The position numbers and the translations under genes were made by a program. This document shows, in pieces, positions 45,917-56,499 of a DNA stretch of 64,000 bases. Source of the stretch: Halichoerus grypus (taxonomy: Eukaryota > Chordata > Mammalia > Carnivora > Phocidae). The stretch covers positions 146,426,262 to 146,490,261 of the forward strand of contig NC_135718.1 of the NCBI RefSeq assembly GCF_964656455.1, given 5' to 3'. Below the pieces are notes generated by a model that was given only the letters and a program-made list of their open reading frames with translations, made no database searches and was not told the DNA's origin. Position 1 is the stretch's first letter; every line of letters starts with the position of its first letter.

Positions 45917-46394
45917 CCAGCATTTTAAAAATCAGAAGAGTTCACATAAAATAAAGATTTCCAGCCCGTCTTAAAAAGGTAGAAGTTCTAGAAATACCGG
46001 CCTTTGAATTCCCACCTGACAAAAATCACCTGACACTAAGTAGCTGCTGTGTTCTTTACATGGGAATTGTAGTTTCAGTGCTGCCAGAGTCCCTAGCATT
46101 TTTCCCTTTGCACCTCTGAGCCTACTCCACTTATTTACCTCAACTGCGTCGCCCTTGAAGGCATTTGAAATACAAGGATTAGATGGTTCTAGGCATTGGG
46201 GGCATGAGAGTGATTAAGAAGACAAAATATCTATAAGGAATTAATGCATCCATTTTTCCAAAAAAGCAACAAATTTGGGATACATTGCTACGGGCATGGA
46301 CCTTGCAATTCTATGCACTATACAGATATTTATGAGGACACTGTACACTATTTTGCACAGTGCCCCCTTAAAAGAAGATCCGGTGATCTTTTGT

Positions 46395-46430
46395 ATCTCC
46401 TATGTGCATACAGATGTGCACATAGGAGAT
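46395..46430. other. Perfect 14-bp inverted repeat, 8-nt loop
   Basis: Arm atctcctatgtgca (46395-46408), loop 46409-46416, arm tgcacataggagat (46417-46430). The right arm runs directly into an L2-like end ('actcaacaaatatttactgaataaat'). Confidence 0.9.
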
Positions 46431-46462
46431 ACTCAACAAATATTTACTGAATAAATTAATGA
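46425..46462 (+). repeat. L2 3' terminus, sense
   Basis: 'gagatactcaacaaatatttactgaataaattaatgagg' is the last part of an L2 (aggcgctcaataaatatttgttgaatgaatgaa). Confidence 0.65.
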
Positions 46463-46498
46463 GGGGCTCAAGAGTGTTCATCAAAATCCTAAACCCTA

Positions 46499-46696
46499 GA
46501 GGTGCCTGGACAGCTCAGTCAGTTAAGCATCTGTCTTTGGCTCAGGTCATGATCTCAGGGTCCTGGGATCAAGCCCTGAGTCAGGCTCCCTGCTCAGCGA
46601 GGTGTCTGCTTCTCCCTCTCCCTCTGCCTCTCCCTCCCCACCCCCGCCCTTGCTCATGCTCTCTCTGTCTCTCAAATAAATAAATAATCTTTTTAA
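46499..46696 (+). mobile_element. CanSINE, sense
   Basis: Head 'gaggtgcctggacagctcag', CT-rich body, AAATAAATAAATAATC tail. A perfect 16-bp TSD (aaaatcctaaacccta) lies at 46483-46498 and 46697-46712. Confidence 0.96.
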
Positions 46697-46794
46697 AAAA
46701 TCCTAAACCCTAAAAAATATTATGAACTACTGCTATACATCTTCCAGCTTCTGAATCCACTGTGCTTCTTTTTTTTCCTCTTATTTTCCCTCCC

Positions 46795-46925
46795 GGTTTT
46801 AATACAAAACTAATACTAGAGATGTAAGTAAAACCCATTAATTAATTACAGATAGGCCTGCTTAATCAATCATCAGTTTGTCTGCTTGTGTTCATGTGAT
46901 GTGGTTTGATAGTGCTGTCATTACA
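46795..46925. other. AT-rich unique segment, candidate conserved element
   Basis: 'cccattaattaattacagataggcc' and 'gcttaatcaatcatcag' contain several homeodomain-type TAAT cores and a GATA site. No repeat recognised. Regulatory role is inference only. Confidence 0.3.
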
Positions 46926-46929
46926 TTAG

Positions 46930-47100
46930 TGAAGCCAGGACTTGTTAGTGTGGAGATATGAGTCCTGGCCTGGCTCTACCACTAACTGGTTGTGGTTCTT
47001 TGAACAAGTCACTTGGCTCTCTGGCCGAAGTTTGCTCATTCGTATAATTATGTGATCTCCAGGGCTCCTCTCTGCTTTACAGTCTCTGTTTATGTGAAAA
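46930..47100 (+). repeat. MIR SINE, sense
   Basis: 'gatatgagtcctggcctggctctaccactaactggttgtggttctttgaacaagtcacttggctctctggccgaagtttgctcattcgtataattatgtgatctccagggctcctctctgc'. Confidence 0.85.
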
Positions 47101-47574
47101 ACAGACCCATACGAGGTAAGAAGCTGGAAAGCAGAGCAAACGGAGTCTAGCAAGGAAAGACTAAGACGATATTTTTTCTTCTTCCCCGATAATTAAGGCA
47201 AGGAGGCCTCCAAATGCCTGGGCAGCAATCCATGGAGGGACAGGAGTGGAACATGAACTCATTAGCAGGATGTTGAGTAAAACTCAGAAAGGAAAAGAGT
47301 AATGGGGAGGGAGTCCAACTGGAGACTGAGAATTCTAAAGAAAGAATGGAAAAGTACTGCTAATTAGGTCACTTAGAAACTGAACAACTGAATGTAATTC
47401 TTGCTGAAGCAATAAGAAAACAGCCAGGGGATGCATAATAGGGACAGGAATACATGCTAACAGACAAAAACAGGATCCCCAGGATCCCCAAGTAATTCAG
47501 GACAATAAGCCCCAGGCAAGCCAATAGATATCAGGTAGAAAACGGCCCTTGAATTTCAGCACAGTTTTCAAAAA

Positions 47575-47635
47575 TATACAGACGAAGCACAAAGTAAGTG
47601 CTCAGAAAATATTTGCTGAATTAAATTATATTATT
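47575..47635 (+). repeat. L2 3' terminus, sense
   Basis: 'cgaagcacaaagtaagtgctcagaaaatatttgctgaattaaatt' matches the L2 end. Confidence 0.65.
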
Positions 47636-47739
47636 AAAAGCTCAGATGTTCTTCACTATGTAAAAACTCTGACATGAAGAAAATAAAAAATATGAAAAGT
47701 CTCAGAGTAATTATTCCTTTTTACAAAAGGATTCACTGC

Positions 47740-47972
47740 TGGGGCACCTGGGTGGCTCAGTGGGCTGAGCTTCTGACTCTTGGTTTTGGCTTGGGTCATG
47801 ATCTCAGAGTCATGGCATGGAGCCCCGTGCCCTGCGTTAGGCTCCATGCGCAGTCTGCTTGGGATTCTCTCTCGCCCTCTCCCTCCCCCCCCACGCCTCC
47901 CCTTGTTCGTGCGCATACGCTCTCTCTCTCTCTCTCTCTAAAATAAATAAAGAAATAAAATCTTTAATTTAA
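47740..47972 (+). mobile_element. CanSINE, sense
   Basis: Head 'tggggcacctgggtggctcag', long CT run (47920-47939), tail AAATAAATAAAGAAATAAAATC. A 15-bp TSD with one mismatch (aaaaggattcactgc, 47725-47739; aaaaggattccctgc, 47973-47987). Confidence 0.95.
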
Positions 47973-48194
47973 AAAAGGATTCCCTGCATGGATAATTTCA
48001 TGAAACAGAATCTTTCACCTTTAAAATGTAAAATTAAAGTATTTCTACCTACAAAGATTTTTCATTAGCAAATAAGAGTTCAGAATCAATACTTTATTTA
48101 ATTTAGCATCCACTTTTCCTAACACAGTATCAGGCACAGAGGGAGAGTTAAATGGCTTGCAGTGAAGAGACACATGGGTTTTGTTTACCTACCG

Positions 48195-48670
48195 TTGCAT
48201 ATCAAACCTCCCTAATTGAATGGCTTAAAACAACAGCCTTCTTATGTCTCACAGTTCCCTAGGTTGACTAGGCTTGGTGAGAAATTCTTCTTGTGGTCTC
48301 ACTTGGGTTGTCTCGTGTGCTTGCAGTCAGATGGCAATGAGTTATGTTGAGGCTCCTCGCCTTCTTGGTATAGTCTCAAGCCTCTCCCTCTCCATGTGGA
48401 CTCTACCTGTGGTTTTTGCAGCAGGGCAGCCAGACTTCCTACAGGACGGTGGCTCAGGGATCCCCAAAGTATAAAATCAGAAGCAACCAGTGCTTCTGAA
48501 GACTTGGGTCGGAGCTAGCAACACAGTGTCCCTTCCGACATAGTCCATGGGTTAAAGCAGGTCACAGGGCCAGCCCAGGGTCAGTGAGTGAGGGAACTAC
48601 AAGGATAGGAAAAAGAGGTGTGGCTCACTGGGGCAGTTTTTGTAGACTAGCCATACCAGCTTGCCCTCAC
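48195..48670 (+). repeat. Ancient mammalian repeat, family not named (copy A)
   Basis: 'ttgaatggcttaaaacaacag...cttatgtctcacagttccctaggttgactaggc', 'gcttgcagtcagatggcaatg', 'ctctccatgtggactct', 'cagcagggcagccagacttcc', '...gggttaaagcaggtcacagggccagccca'. This order is a widespread mammalian LTR or DNA-repeat type. A second copy lies at 54015-54480. Confidence 0.65.
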
Positions 48671-48674
48671 TCCG

Positions 48675-49180
48675 GGCCAGTAACTTCCATTGAGGCAAGA
48701 AGCAGGCTCAGAGCCACATATCTGCAAACACGGGCCATTCTTATGAAAAAGGAAGAATGACTCAGTCAGAGCCTAGAGGATGAAACCAGGAGCCGAGGAG
48801 AACCATTCCTAAAAAGCAAAATTGTGCTTTAATCAAGGAACATTCCCTGCCTGGAGTCAGAGAAATTGGGACATGTGCCAGGCTGGATTTTTCAAAATTG
48901 TTATAAATCAGTGACTGCTCATGTCTCCCTTTTTCTCTCTTTTTACACAGGAAAGTCAACTGTAGTTTTTCTGTCTCTTTCATTATTATATGATGGGTGG
49001 GTGAGGGGCAGATATCTTGTCCTTTGGTGTTCTCTGCACCAGAGAAGTGCATATAAGTGACTGCCCCCAGGGAGTCCCATCCATACCAGCACCTGATTTA
49101 GTGGACAGCAACCTGGGTTTTAACCTGATGCCATATTATGCTGAGATTTGTAGGTAGGGGTGAGTGTATTTTTCACATAG
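48675..49180. other. Non-coding, unassigned
   Basis: No recognised gene or repeat. Confidence 0.4.
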
Positions 49181-49195
49181 AAAGGACATGAATCA

Positions 49196-49391
49196 GGGAC
49201 GCCTGGGTGGCTCAGTTGGTTAAGCATCTGCCTTCAGCTAGGGTCATGATCCTGGGGTCCTAAGATCGAGCCCTGAGTCGGGCTCTCTGCTCAGTGGGGA
49301 ATCTGCTTGTCCATCCCCCTCTACCCCTCCCCAGCTGATGCTCTCTCTCTCAAATAAATAAATAAAATCTTATAAAAAAAGAAAAGAAAAG
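49196..49391 (+). mobile_element. CanSINE, sense
   Basis: Head 'gggacgcctgggtggctcag', tail AAATAAATAAATAAAATCTTATA7 followed by (GAAAA)n. A perfect 14-bp TSD (aaggacatgaatca) lies at 49182-49195 and 49392-49405. Confidence 0.96.
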
Positions 49392-49420
49392 AAGGACATG
49401 AATCATTAAAAGCCAGAAGA

Positions 49421-49921
49421 TGATAGCTAGTCTCCAAAGATGGCTCCCAATGAACCACACCTCCCTGCATCACACCATTGTATACACCCCTCCTTCACTG
49501 AAACTGGGCTTTCCTGAGACTTGATTTAACTAACAGAATAAGGCAGAGCTGACACTGTGCCTGCAAGGACCTTAGTTCCATAGGCCTGGACGCTTCCACT
49601 ATTTCATTTTTGGAAACCTTGAGCTTTCACATAAGAAGTCTGGCTCTCCTTCTGGAAAGACTACATGGCGAGATGACATGGAGAAGCCACATGGAGAGGG
49701 AGAGGTAAGACCACTTAAAGAGGGAAGAGGCCCAGCTGTGCCAGCATCCCAGCCAAGCCTCCATACAAGTACAACTGCAAGAGAGACCCCAAGAGAGACC
49801 AGCAAAAGAACTGTCCCTCTGAGCCCAGTCAACCTACAGAAATTTGAAAGATAATAAAATGGTTGTTTTAAGTCACCAAGTTTTAGAGTATTTCATTCGT
49901 GCAGCTATAGAAACTAAAACA
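49421..49921 (+). mobile_element. MaLR (MLT1-type) LTR, sense
   Basis: Starts 'tgatagctagtctccaaagatggctccc', includes 'gagcttcacataagaagtctggctctcc', 'ctggaaagactacatgg...gagaagccacatgg', and ends 'aatttgaaagataataaaatggttgttttaagtcaccaagttttagagtatttcattcg...ctaaaaca'. The AATAAA signal and terminal layout fit. TSD not clear. Confidence 0.8.
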
Positions 49922-49924
49922 GCA

Positions 49925-50499
49925 TCAATGGATGAATATGGGCAAAGTATACCAACTGAGGAAGTCACATTTTCATATACTATCCATAAGTTTCTTTTCT
50001 CTATTTAAAAAGTATTTGTTGAGCCCCGACATTGGTCAACACATCCTTCTTGTGTGCAGAGGAAAATGGTGTCTCCTTTGCCCCACTTACGTGTTCTCTC
50101 CTCAAAAACCAAGCTTAGATTTAGATTTAGGAAAACATCTTTAGGTGAAAGTTGAAATGTTTAGTTAAAAATTTTTAAGTCTGTTTGTCACTGGCTCGAG
50201 CATCCTCAGGCCTGAGGGGAGGTGGTTTTGATGCATTAGCAACAGGAAACCATCACAGATACTAGGGGGGAGCAGAGACATGATGAAGTGGTGTTTGGGA
50301 AGGTTCATCTGGCAGCAGAGTGCAGACAGGTTTCAGTGTGTGCGGGTGGGGTAATGAAGCATGACCTCACATGCAAGCTGACCTGTGTCCAAACCAGGGT
50401 AGATGGGAAAGGAGAGAACTTGATCACAGAACTTAGTCAACTATAGAAAATAAAAGAGAGCATGCCAAAGATTACTGAGACTGGGAGAATAATGATGTC

Positions 50500-50532
<33 letters not shown>

Positions 50533-51066
50533 TGAAAAGAAAAAAGAGAAAAAAAAGGAAGAATGTGGGATAATTGGCATAAGAGTCATTCATATATGGG
50601 AAGAACAGATCCATCCAGATTTGGACTTACTCATTTGGACAGGAGGACAACTGAACACAGCTATTTTAGAGGCAGTTGATGGTAAAACAAACAAAAAAGC
50701 CTGAAGCAGCAGACTCTGTAAGAAAGAGGAAGGGAGAGATTCAGGAGCTTCCATGTTTGGCCCACTTGGAATGAGCATGGCTTTGCCCCCCCAGCCAGTA
50801 GACAGCATGGCCCAGGTCACATTTAATGTCTGGATCTGAGACCCGGAATTCTGGAGTCCTTTCTAGTCATCCTCCTTCCTAAGAAGATCCTAATACATCA
50901 AGGTGGACGCAGGAACTTCAGTGGAGAGTAGAGTGCTGACAAGGAGAGGTTACCAAAGACCAATCCTCTGCAGAGGGGCCAATGACTAAGCTAGTGAATT
51001 TGAATCCAAAGCAGATAATTTTCCAACTTCCCCCCAAATTATCTTCAAACAAGCACAATGTCATTA
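49925..51066. other. Non-coding, unassigned except (AAT)n
   Basis: No gene recognised; contains the microsatellite at 50500-50528. Confidence 0.4.
50500..50528. repeat. (AAT)n microsatellite
   Basis: About nine AAT units followed by AT-rich degenerate sequence. Confidence 0.95.
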
Positions 51067-51071
51067 CTTAT

Positions 51072-51446
51072 TGTTATGGGCTGAATGTTTGTGTCCTACC
51101 CCCAAATTCATTTGTTGGAGCCCTAACCCCAATGTGATGGTATTAGGATGTGGGGCCTTTGGGAGATGATTAGGTTGCAGTGATGTCACCAGGCTAGAGC
51201 CCCCATGATGGAAGCAGTGCTCTTTTAAGAAAAGGAAGAGAGATTAGAGCTTCCTTTCTCTGCCATGTGATGATATAGCAAGAAATCAGTCATCTACAAG
51301 CCAGGAAAAGAGCCCTTATCAAGAACCAAATAGTTATCACCTTCACCTTGGATCCTCAGCCTCCAGATCTTTGAAAAGTAAATGTCTATTGTTTAAGTTG
51401 CCCAGTCTACGGTATTTTACTTTAGCAGCTCAAGCTGACTGAGACA
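51072..51446 (+). mobile_element. MaLR (MLT1-type) solitary LTR, sense
   Basis: Starts 'tgttatgggctgaatgtttgtgtcctacccccaaattcatttgttgg' and ends '...gtttaagttgcccagtctacggtattttactttagcagctcaagctgactgagaca' (TG...CA). Near-match 5-bp TSD: cttat (51067-51071) and cttac (51447-51451). Confidence 0.92.
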
Positions 51447-51871
51447 CTTACCCTTTAAATAGATACTGTATTCTACATGGAAGTGAACTTGGTGAACTCC
51501 CAGTAAGCTCACAGTGGTTCAGAACAGTTCAAGCTCTCCTGGGGAGAAGCTTGTGTCTCCAATTTCCATGGCACTAGATATTCCTGCATTAAAGCCATAA
51601 AGTAAAAATTAACAATGCCTATGAAGACAACAAAGCAGAACTGGAGTTACTTTTGTTTTGTCACTCTATGTGACCACTTGGACTTTTTTATTCATGTTTA
51701 AAAGTTTTAAACAGTGAAACACAGTAGCTGGAGTGATCGTTTGAAAATATGCTTAAATGAATCTGAAATCTAGATGCCTCTATAATATATTCTGAAATCC
51801 AAAGTGTGTGGCAGGAACTTGTGCGTTAGGACTCAATTGTAGCTATGTATATCATTAAATCTCAATAGTAA

Positions 51872-52640
51872 CAATATTTGTTCTTCCAATCCATGAGCGT
51901 GAATGTTTTTCCATTTCTTTGTGTCTTCCTCAATTTCTTTCGTAAGTGTTCTATAGTTTTCAGAGTACAGATCTTTTACCTCTTTGGTTAGGCTTATTCC
52001 TAGGTATCTTATGAGTTTTGGTGCCACTGTAAATGGGATTGATTGAGCTAGAGGGTATTATGCTAAGTGAAATAAGTCAGTCAGAAAAGACAAATACCAT
52101 ATGATTCCACTCATATGTGGAATTTAAGCAACAAAACAGATGAACAAAGGGAAAGGGAAGGAAAAATAAAATAAGATGAAAACAGAGAGGGAGGCAAACT
52201 GTAGAGACGCTAAATTCTAGGAAACAAACTGAGGGTTGTTGGAGGGGAGGTGGTTGGGGGATGGGGTAACTGGGTGATGGACATTAAGAAGGGCACATGA
52301 TGTAATGAGCCCTGGGTGTTATATGCAACTGATGAATCACTAAATTCTACCACTGAAATTAATAATACGGTATATGCTAACTAACTAGAATTTACATAGG
52401 GATGCCAGGGTGGCTCAGTCAGTTGGGTGTCTGCCTTTGGTTCGGGTCATGATCCCGGGGTCCTGGGATCGAATCCCGCATTGGGATCCTTGCTCAGTGA
52501 GGAGCCTGCTTCTCCCTCTGCCTGCCACTCCCCCTGCTTGTGCTCTGTTTATCTCTCTCTCTCTGTCTCAAATAGAGATAAAACCTTAAAATAAATAAAT
52601 AAATAAATAAATAAATAGAATTTACATAAAGAATTTTTAA
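51872..52640 (+). mobile_element. Carnivore L1 insertion with 5' inversion (twin priming)
   Basis: 51872-52045 is antisense L1 ORF2; its reverse translation reads [25 protein letters not shown] and [14 protein letters not shown]. From about 52046 the sequence is sense 3' L1 ('ctagagggtattatgctaagtgaaataagtcagtcag...', 3' UTR G-rich tract, 'gagccctgggtgttata'). The whole unit is flanked by a perfect 15-bp TSD (aaatctcaatagtaa) at 51857-51871 and 52641-52655. A CanSINE sits in its 3' tail. Confidence 0.92.
52399..52615 (+). mobile_element. CanSINE, sense, nested in L1 tail
   Basis: Head 'gggatgccagggtggctcag', tail with (AAAT)6. A perfect 13-bp TSD (tagaatttacata) lies at 52386-52398 and 52616-52628, inside the L1 3' end, so it is younger than the L1. 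Confidence 0.95.
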
Positions 52641-52800
52641 AAATCTCAATAGTAATGCCACCATTGTTTAGCACTTAGATAACAGTTTTTATTTAGGAAG
52701 GAGTATTTTATTATTTTTGGTGGCACACGATGATAATACAAAATAGGCCAACTTCCAGTTCATTTTATAATTTAAAAAGTCTCCACAGAAAATGCACTGA

Positions 52801-52998
52801 ATTAGGAGTGGCTGGGTGGCTCAGTTGGTTGAGCATCGGACTCTTGGTTTTGGTTCAGGTTGTGATCCTGGGGTCCTAGAATAGAGCCCCACATTGGGTT
52901 CTTAGCTTTGTGCAGAGTCTGCTCAAGATTCAGTCTCTCCCTCTACCTCTGCCTCTCCCCCCCCAAAGATGGGTAAATAAAATCTTGAAAAAAAAAAA
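52801..52998 (+). mobile_element. CanSINE, sense
   Basis: Head 'aggagtggctgggtggctcag', CT-rich body with C8, shorter tail 'gggtaaataaaatcttgA12'. A 14-bp TSD (agaaaatgcactga) lies at 52787-52800 and 52999-53012. Confidence 0.95.
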
Positions 52999-53214
52999 AG
53001 AAAATGCACTGACTTATTACCTACACCGAGAGTGAACCATTCCCACTGCCTTGTCATTGGTATGCCCAACAGAGCCCAATTCTGGAAAACAACAGCATAG
53101 GGATGTAGCACTAAATGACCTCAGTTCCCCCAGTCTGAATGACCACAGACCAGAATGAAGAGACACAGATTGGAGCAAGCACCTTCTACATAGATTGCAC
53201 AACCCACATGGGAC

Positions 53215-53330
53215 TGTTTGACTGTCAGAGAAGTCAAATAACTCGCCCAAGTACCTAGTTAATAAGTAGCTACATGAGACAGACTTCTGGAACTCACCAA
53301 CACCTGTCTTCTCTCTTTCTTTGGCACACT
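53215..53330 (-). repeat. MIR SINE fragment, antisense
   Basis: 'ctgtcagagaagtcaaataactcgcccaagtacctagttaataagtagctacatgagac' matches antisense MIR. Confidence 0.65.
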
Positions 53331-53334
53331 GCTA

Positions 53335-53830
53335 GATCATGTTCCCAGTCCCCTTGCATTAGGTGGGGGTCATGTGACTGGTGCTATCCAATGGAATAGG
53401 GGAGGAAGTGGTTTATGCCCCCTTTCAGCCCTGGCCCCTACAACAAGTCCCACCAGATGCTCCATGCTCTTTCTCTTTTCTTGTCTCCTGGCTGGATGCC
53501 AAGGATCCTGTGGAGGGCTCAGAGGAGGCACTAGATGGAGGGAGCCTGGGTCCCCGAATCTCTACATGGATATATGTCAGTGTGATGAAACACAAGCTAG
53601 CCTATCAGGGGATGAGATACTACACAGAGCAGAGACAAGCCATCCCCCCCAAGCCATCTTAGACTAGCCAGCCCCAGCCAGCTCTGCAGGTTTTCACATA
53701 TGTATGAGACATCCGATATATAAATATATAAATGGGCTGTGACATGGGGGAGGAATGCACCTTTATCATGTGAAACCACTGTTTTTACAGCTGTTACACC
53801 ACAACAACAGAGTGCCATAATTTGAATCAA
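53335..53830 (+). mobile_element. MaLR (MLT1-type) LTR, sense
   Basis: 'gtcatgtgactggtgctatccaatggaataggggaggaagtgg', 'ccagatgctccatgctctttctcttttcttgtctcctggctggatgccaaggatcctgtggagg', '...ggagggagcctgggtccccgaatc', '...catgtgaaaccactg...acagctgttacacc'. Blocks in MLT1 order. Termini not resolved. Confidence 0.78.
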
Positions 53831-54014
53831 GGCCAGTTTGACTCCAAGCCTGTGGTCCCAAAGGGTGAGGAGCAGGATTGATAACAGATCCTACCTCCTA
53901 GCCCACATTCCCCAAATTACACCTGGCTGCAGAGAAAACTGTCCCTAAAATCCCTTCACACATGATTTCATCAGTAGTACTAGACTCCAGGAGAACCCTT
54001 AGGAAAATATCTGT

Positions 54015-54480
54015 GGAGCTTTTGCTACATAACAAAGCACTTCAACACCAAGTGGCCTGCAACAACAATGAAAAGAAAAAAGCAAAGAAAACATAATTGT
54101 AGCTCGCAGTTTGGAGACTGTGCAATTTGGGCCTCCCACAGCTGAATGGCTCTCCCAGCTTGGGCCAGACTCTGTTAATATCAGCTGGGCACTCATGCAT
54201 CTGTGAGTCCATCATGGCCTGGCTAAAAGGGGTTACCTCTGCTCCATGTGATGTCTCTACCTCCAGCAGGCTAACTTGAGCTTGATGGGTTGGCAGCAGC
54301 TGCTGATGTCATAAGGGCAGCAAGAGGAGAAACCGCAGTGCACAGGTATTTTTCAAGTCAAATCAAGACACGTGACTATGCCATCAGGGGTGTGGGAGGG
54401 CGTTATCAAATGCTTGGATACGGGAGTGGGAGCAAATGTGGTCATCACCACAATCAATCTACTCTAAGAGCCAAGGATCA
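54015..54480 (+). repeat. Ancient mammalian repeat, family not named (copy B)
   Basis: 'ttgctacataacaaagcacttcaacaccaagtggcctgcaacaacaatg', '...cccacagctgaatggctctcccagcttggg', '...caagacacgtgactatgcc', '...ggatacgggagtgggagcaaatgtggtcatcaccacaatcaatctact'. The order is the same family as 48195-48670. Confidence 0.6.
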
Positions 54481-54484
54481 CTAT

Positions 54485-55125
54485 TTGGGGACCAGAGCAC
54501 AAAACATGTGTGTCACCGACTTTCCAGCTCTGACCTCCAAACCTCCACCAATAGTAATATGATCTGGGGGGCAACAGCATCGGTTGGCTTTTTTTGGAGT
54601 TTACTGGAAACCAAGCTTGGGAGGAAATGACCGATTCATTGTGCCTGTGGCTGGTTTGGCAGAACTCTGGAGGCAGAGAGTCGTCTCCATCTGACAGAAG
54701 GATGGTTCCACTGGGTGTGAGAAATCTTCTTCCTGTAAAAAGTGAGTCATGATAAGAATAGAGTGCCAGACCTCCCTCGTACTCGTCAGTGTGGCAAGGA
54801 GAATGTGACCAAATCCCTGATGAGTGCACTCCCTTTCCTGAGAGGGAAGGAATAAAAGAACCTGGCAGGAGAAAGAAAAATTGCTCCTGGGGCGGCTGCC
54901 CCAAACTGCTCTCTGCTAACATTTCCTTTTGTCTTGATTTCTATGTTTCAAATCTTCTCCTTGTGGCTTGCTGTTGTTTCTATAAAAAATGTCTTTTACT
55001 TGGCAACATCCTAGCCAAGAAAAGGAAAATATCTAACAAAAAAAAAAAAAACAAAAAAACCACACAGCTTGTCTGTCATCTCAGGGACTGAGGGCCAGAA
55101 CAATAATTTGTTATTGAGTTATTAC
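54485..55125. other. Non-coding, unassigned
   Basis: A 152-codon minus-strand frame (54464-54922) has no domain. A-rich run at 55038-55060. Confidence 0.4.
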
Positions 55126-55129
55126 GGGT

Positions 55130-55505
55130 TGAATTGTGGCCCCTCAAAATTCATATGTTCAAGTTCTAATTCTCAGGACCTCAGAATGTGACCAATTTGC
55201 AAACAGGGTCATTGCAGATGCCATTAGTTAAGATGGGGTCATGCACACAGAAAAACGGGTTTGTGATGATGAAGCAGAGATCATGGTGATGCGGCAGAGG
55301 CTAAGCACCCCAACGATTGCCAGCCAACCACCGGCAACTAGGAGAGAGGCATGGAACAGCCTTCCGAAGGAGCAAGAAGGAGCGAACCCCACCAACACTT
55401 TGATCTCAGACTTCTGGCCTCTAGAACCGAGATGATACATTTCTGTTGCTTAAACCACTCAGTCTGTGCTACTTTTGGTTACAGTGGCCCTAGCAAAACA
55501 ATACA
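55130..55505 (+). mobile_element. MaLR (MLT1-type) solitary LTR, sense
   Basis: Start 'tattacgggttgaattgtggcccctcaaaattcatatgtt', middle 'aactaggagagaggcatggaacagcc', end '...ttctgttgcttaaaccactcagtctgtgctacttttggttacagtggccctagcaaaacaataca'. 4/5 target duplication: tgagt (55125-55129), ggagt (55506-55510). Confidence 0.93.
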
Positions 55506-55569
55506 GGAGTGAACAACTACCTATGTCATGGGCCATTTCCACTGATTTTCTTTTCCACTTCTTGCCCCT

Positions 55570-55670
55570 GAGACTGTTGGCCCTACTTCCAGATGAGAAC
55601 ACTGAGGCTGAGCAGCATGGTCAAAAGCCAGGCTCAAGCCCAGGGTTCCTGACCCTGTCCATGTATTTTC
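55570..55670 (-). repeat. MIR SINE fragment, antisense
   Basis: 'ctacttccagatgagaacactgaggctgagcagcatggtcaaaagccaggctcaagcccagggttcctgac'. Confidence 0.65.
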
Positions 55671-55679
55671 TTTTACACA

Positions 55680-56490
55680 GTGTTGCTGCCTATTGGTTGA
55701 TGGCAAAGGTCAATGTCAAGTCAAAGGTTAGAGCAGCAATTCTAAAGGTAGCTAACACCCCCGTTGTGCCATAGAATGGTTGCTGAAAGAATTAGTTCTT
55801 AATTGATTCTTTATAAACTCGATGATATTTTAAGTGTTTCCAGGAGTTCCCTGTTGAAAGGAGCCCTGTGGGAGACACTTTTGTAAGGGTCCTTCTGGGT
55901 TGTGAATGATAACCTTGCCTCCCTCTAAATTCATTTGCTTTGCAAGTGTGATTCGATCTCATTGGAGAGGTTTTTGCGAAAGTGGGCCTGCCTTCAGTTC
56001 TGCACCTCTGCCTTGGCTGGCGGGGGCTCAGGAAATGCTTGCACTTGCCGTGGTGGTTAATAGCAATGGAGGACGCCTACCTGTAGCACTGCCTTTTAAA
56101 TACACGTGGTGTCTGCAATGATTTCCTCCCATTTCAAGCCGTTTTCAGCATCCTCAACTTAAAATCATTGCTTGGGTAGAAAAAGGGAAAAACATCATTT
56201 TGCTAACTGCCAACATTTAGCTATTAATTACTCCCTAACTATTAGTGAGCTTTGCGTTAATTAATATTCCAAATTCCTAGGTGCTTGAAAATTAGCAGGT
56301 GCTTCATTTCCTTCCCTGGGTCTGTCTTTAGGCTGGCAGGGTGGAAAGATTCCCCTCAGGAGTTGCATATGGCCCACTGGAGAGGGGATGGTGGTGGCCG
56401 GAGTGGCTAGAATCTTACTGCTTTAATGACAACCTCCATTTGGGAATACAGGTTGCCAATGTTTTAGATAACTTTCAAGGTTCTTTCCTG
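55680..56490. other. Largely repeat-free, non-coding; conserved-element candidate
   Basis: 56160-56300 is AT-rich with tandem TAAT motifs ('gctattaattactccctaactattagtgagctttgcgttaattaatattcc'). No repeat family recognised. Regulatory function is inference. Confidence 0.35.
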
Positions 56491-56499
56491 CAATCGCTT

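Noticed and set aside
46395..46430. Hairpin as a microRNA precursor
   Set aside because: Stem of 14 bp is too short for a canonical pre-miRNA (about 22 bp or more) and it sits at an L2 end. Listed only as a structural finding.
47471..47491. 'aggatcccc' direct repeat
   Set aside because: Only two copies of about ten bases; no wider structure.
51833..52027. Recognisable ORF2 peptide on the minus strand as a gene
   Set aside because: It is the inverted 5' segment of a truncated L1, about 50 codons of ORF2 only, without start or domain integrity.
54464..54922. 152-codon minus-strand open frame
   Set aside because: Begins in unassigned sequence and runs into an ancient repeat. No domain.
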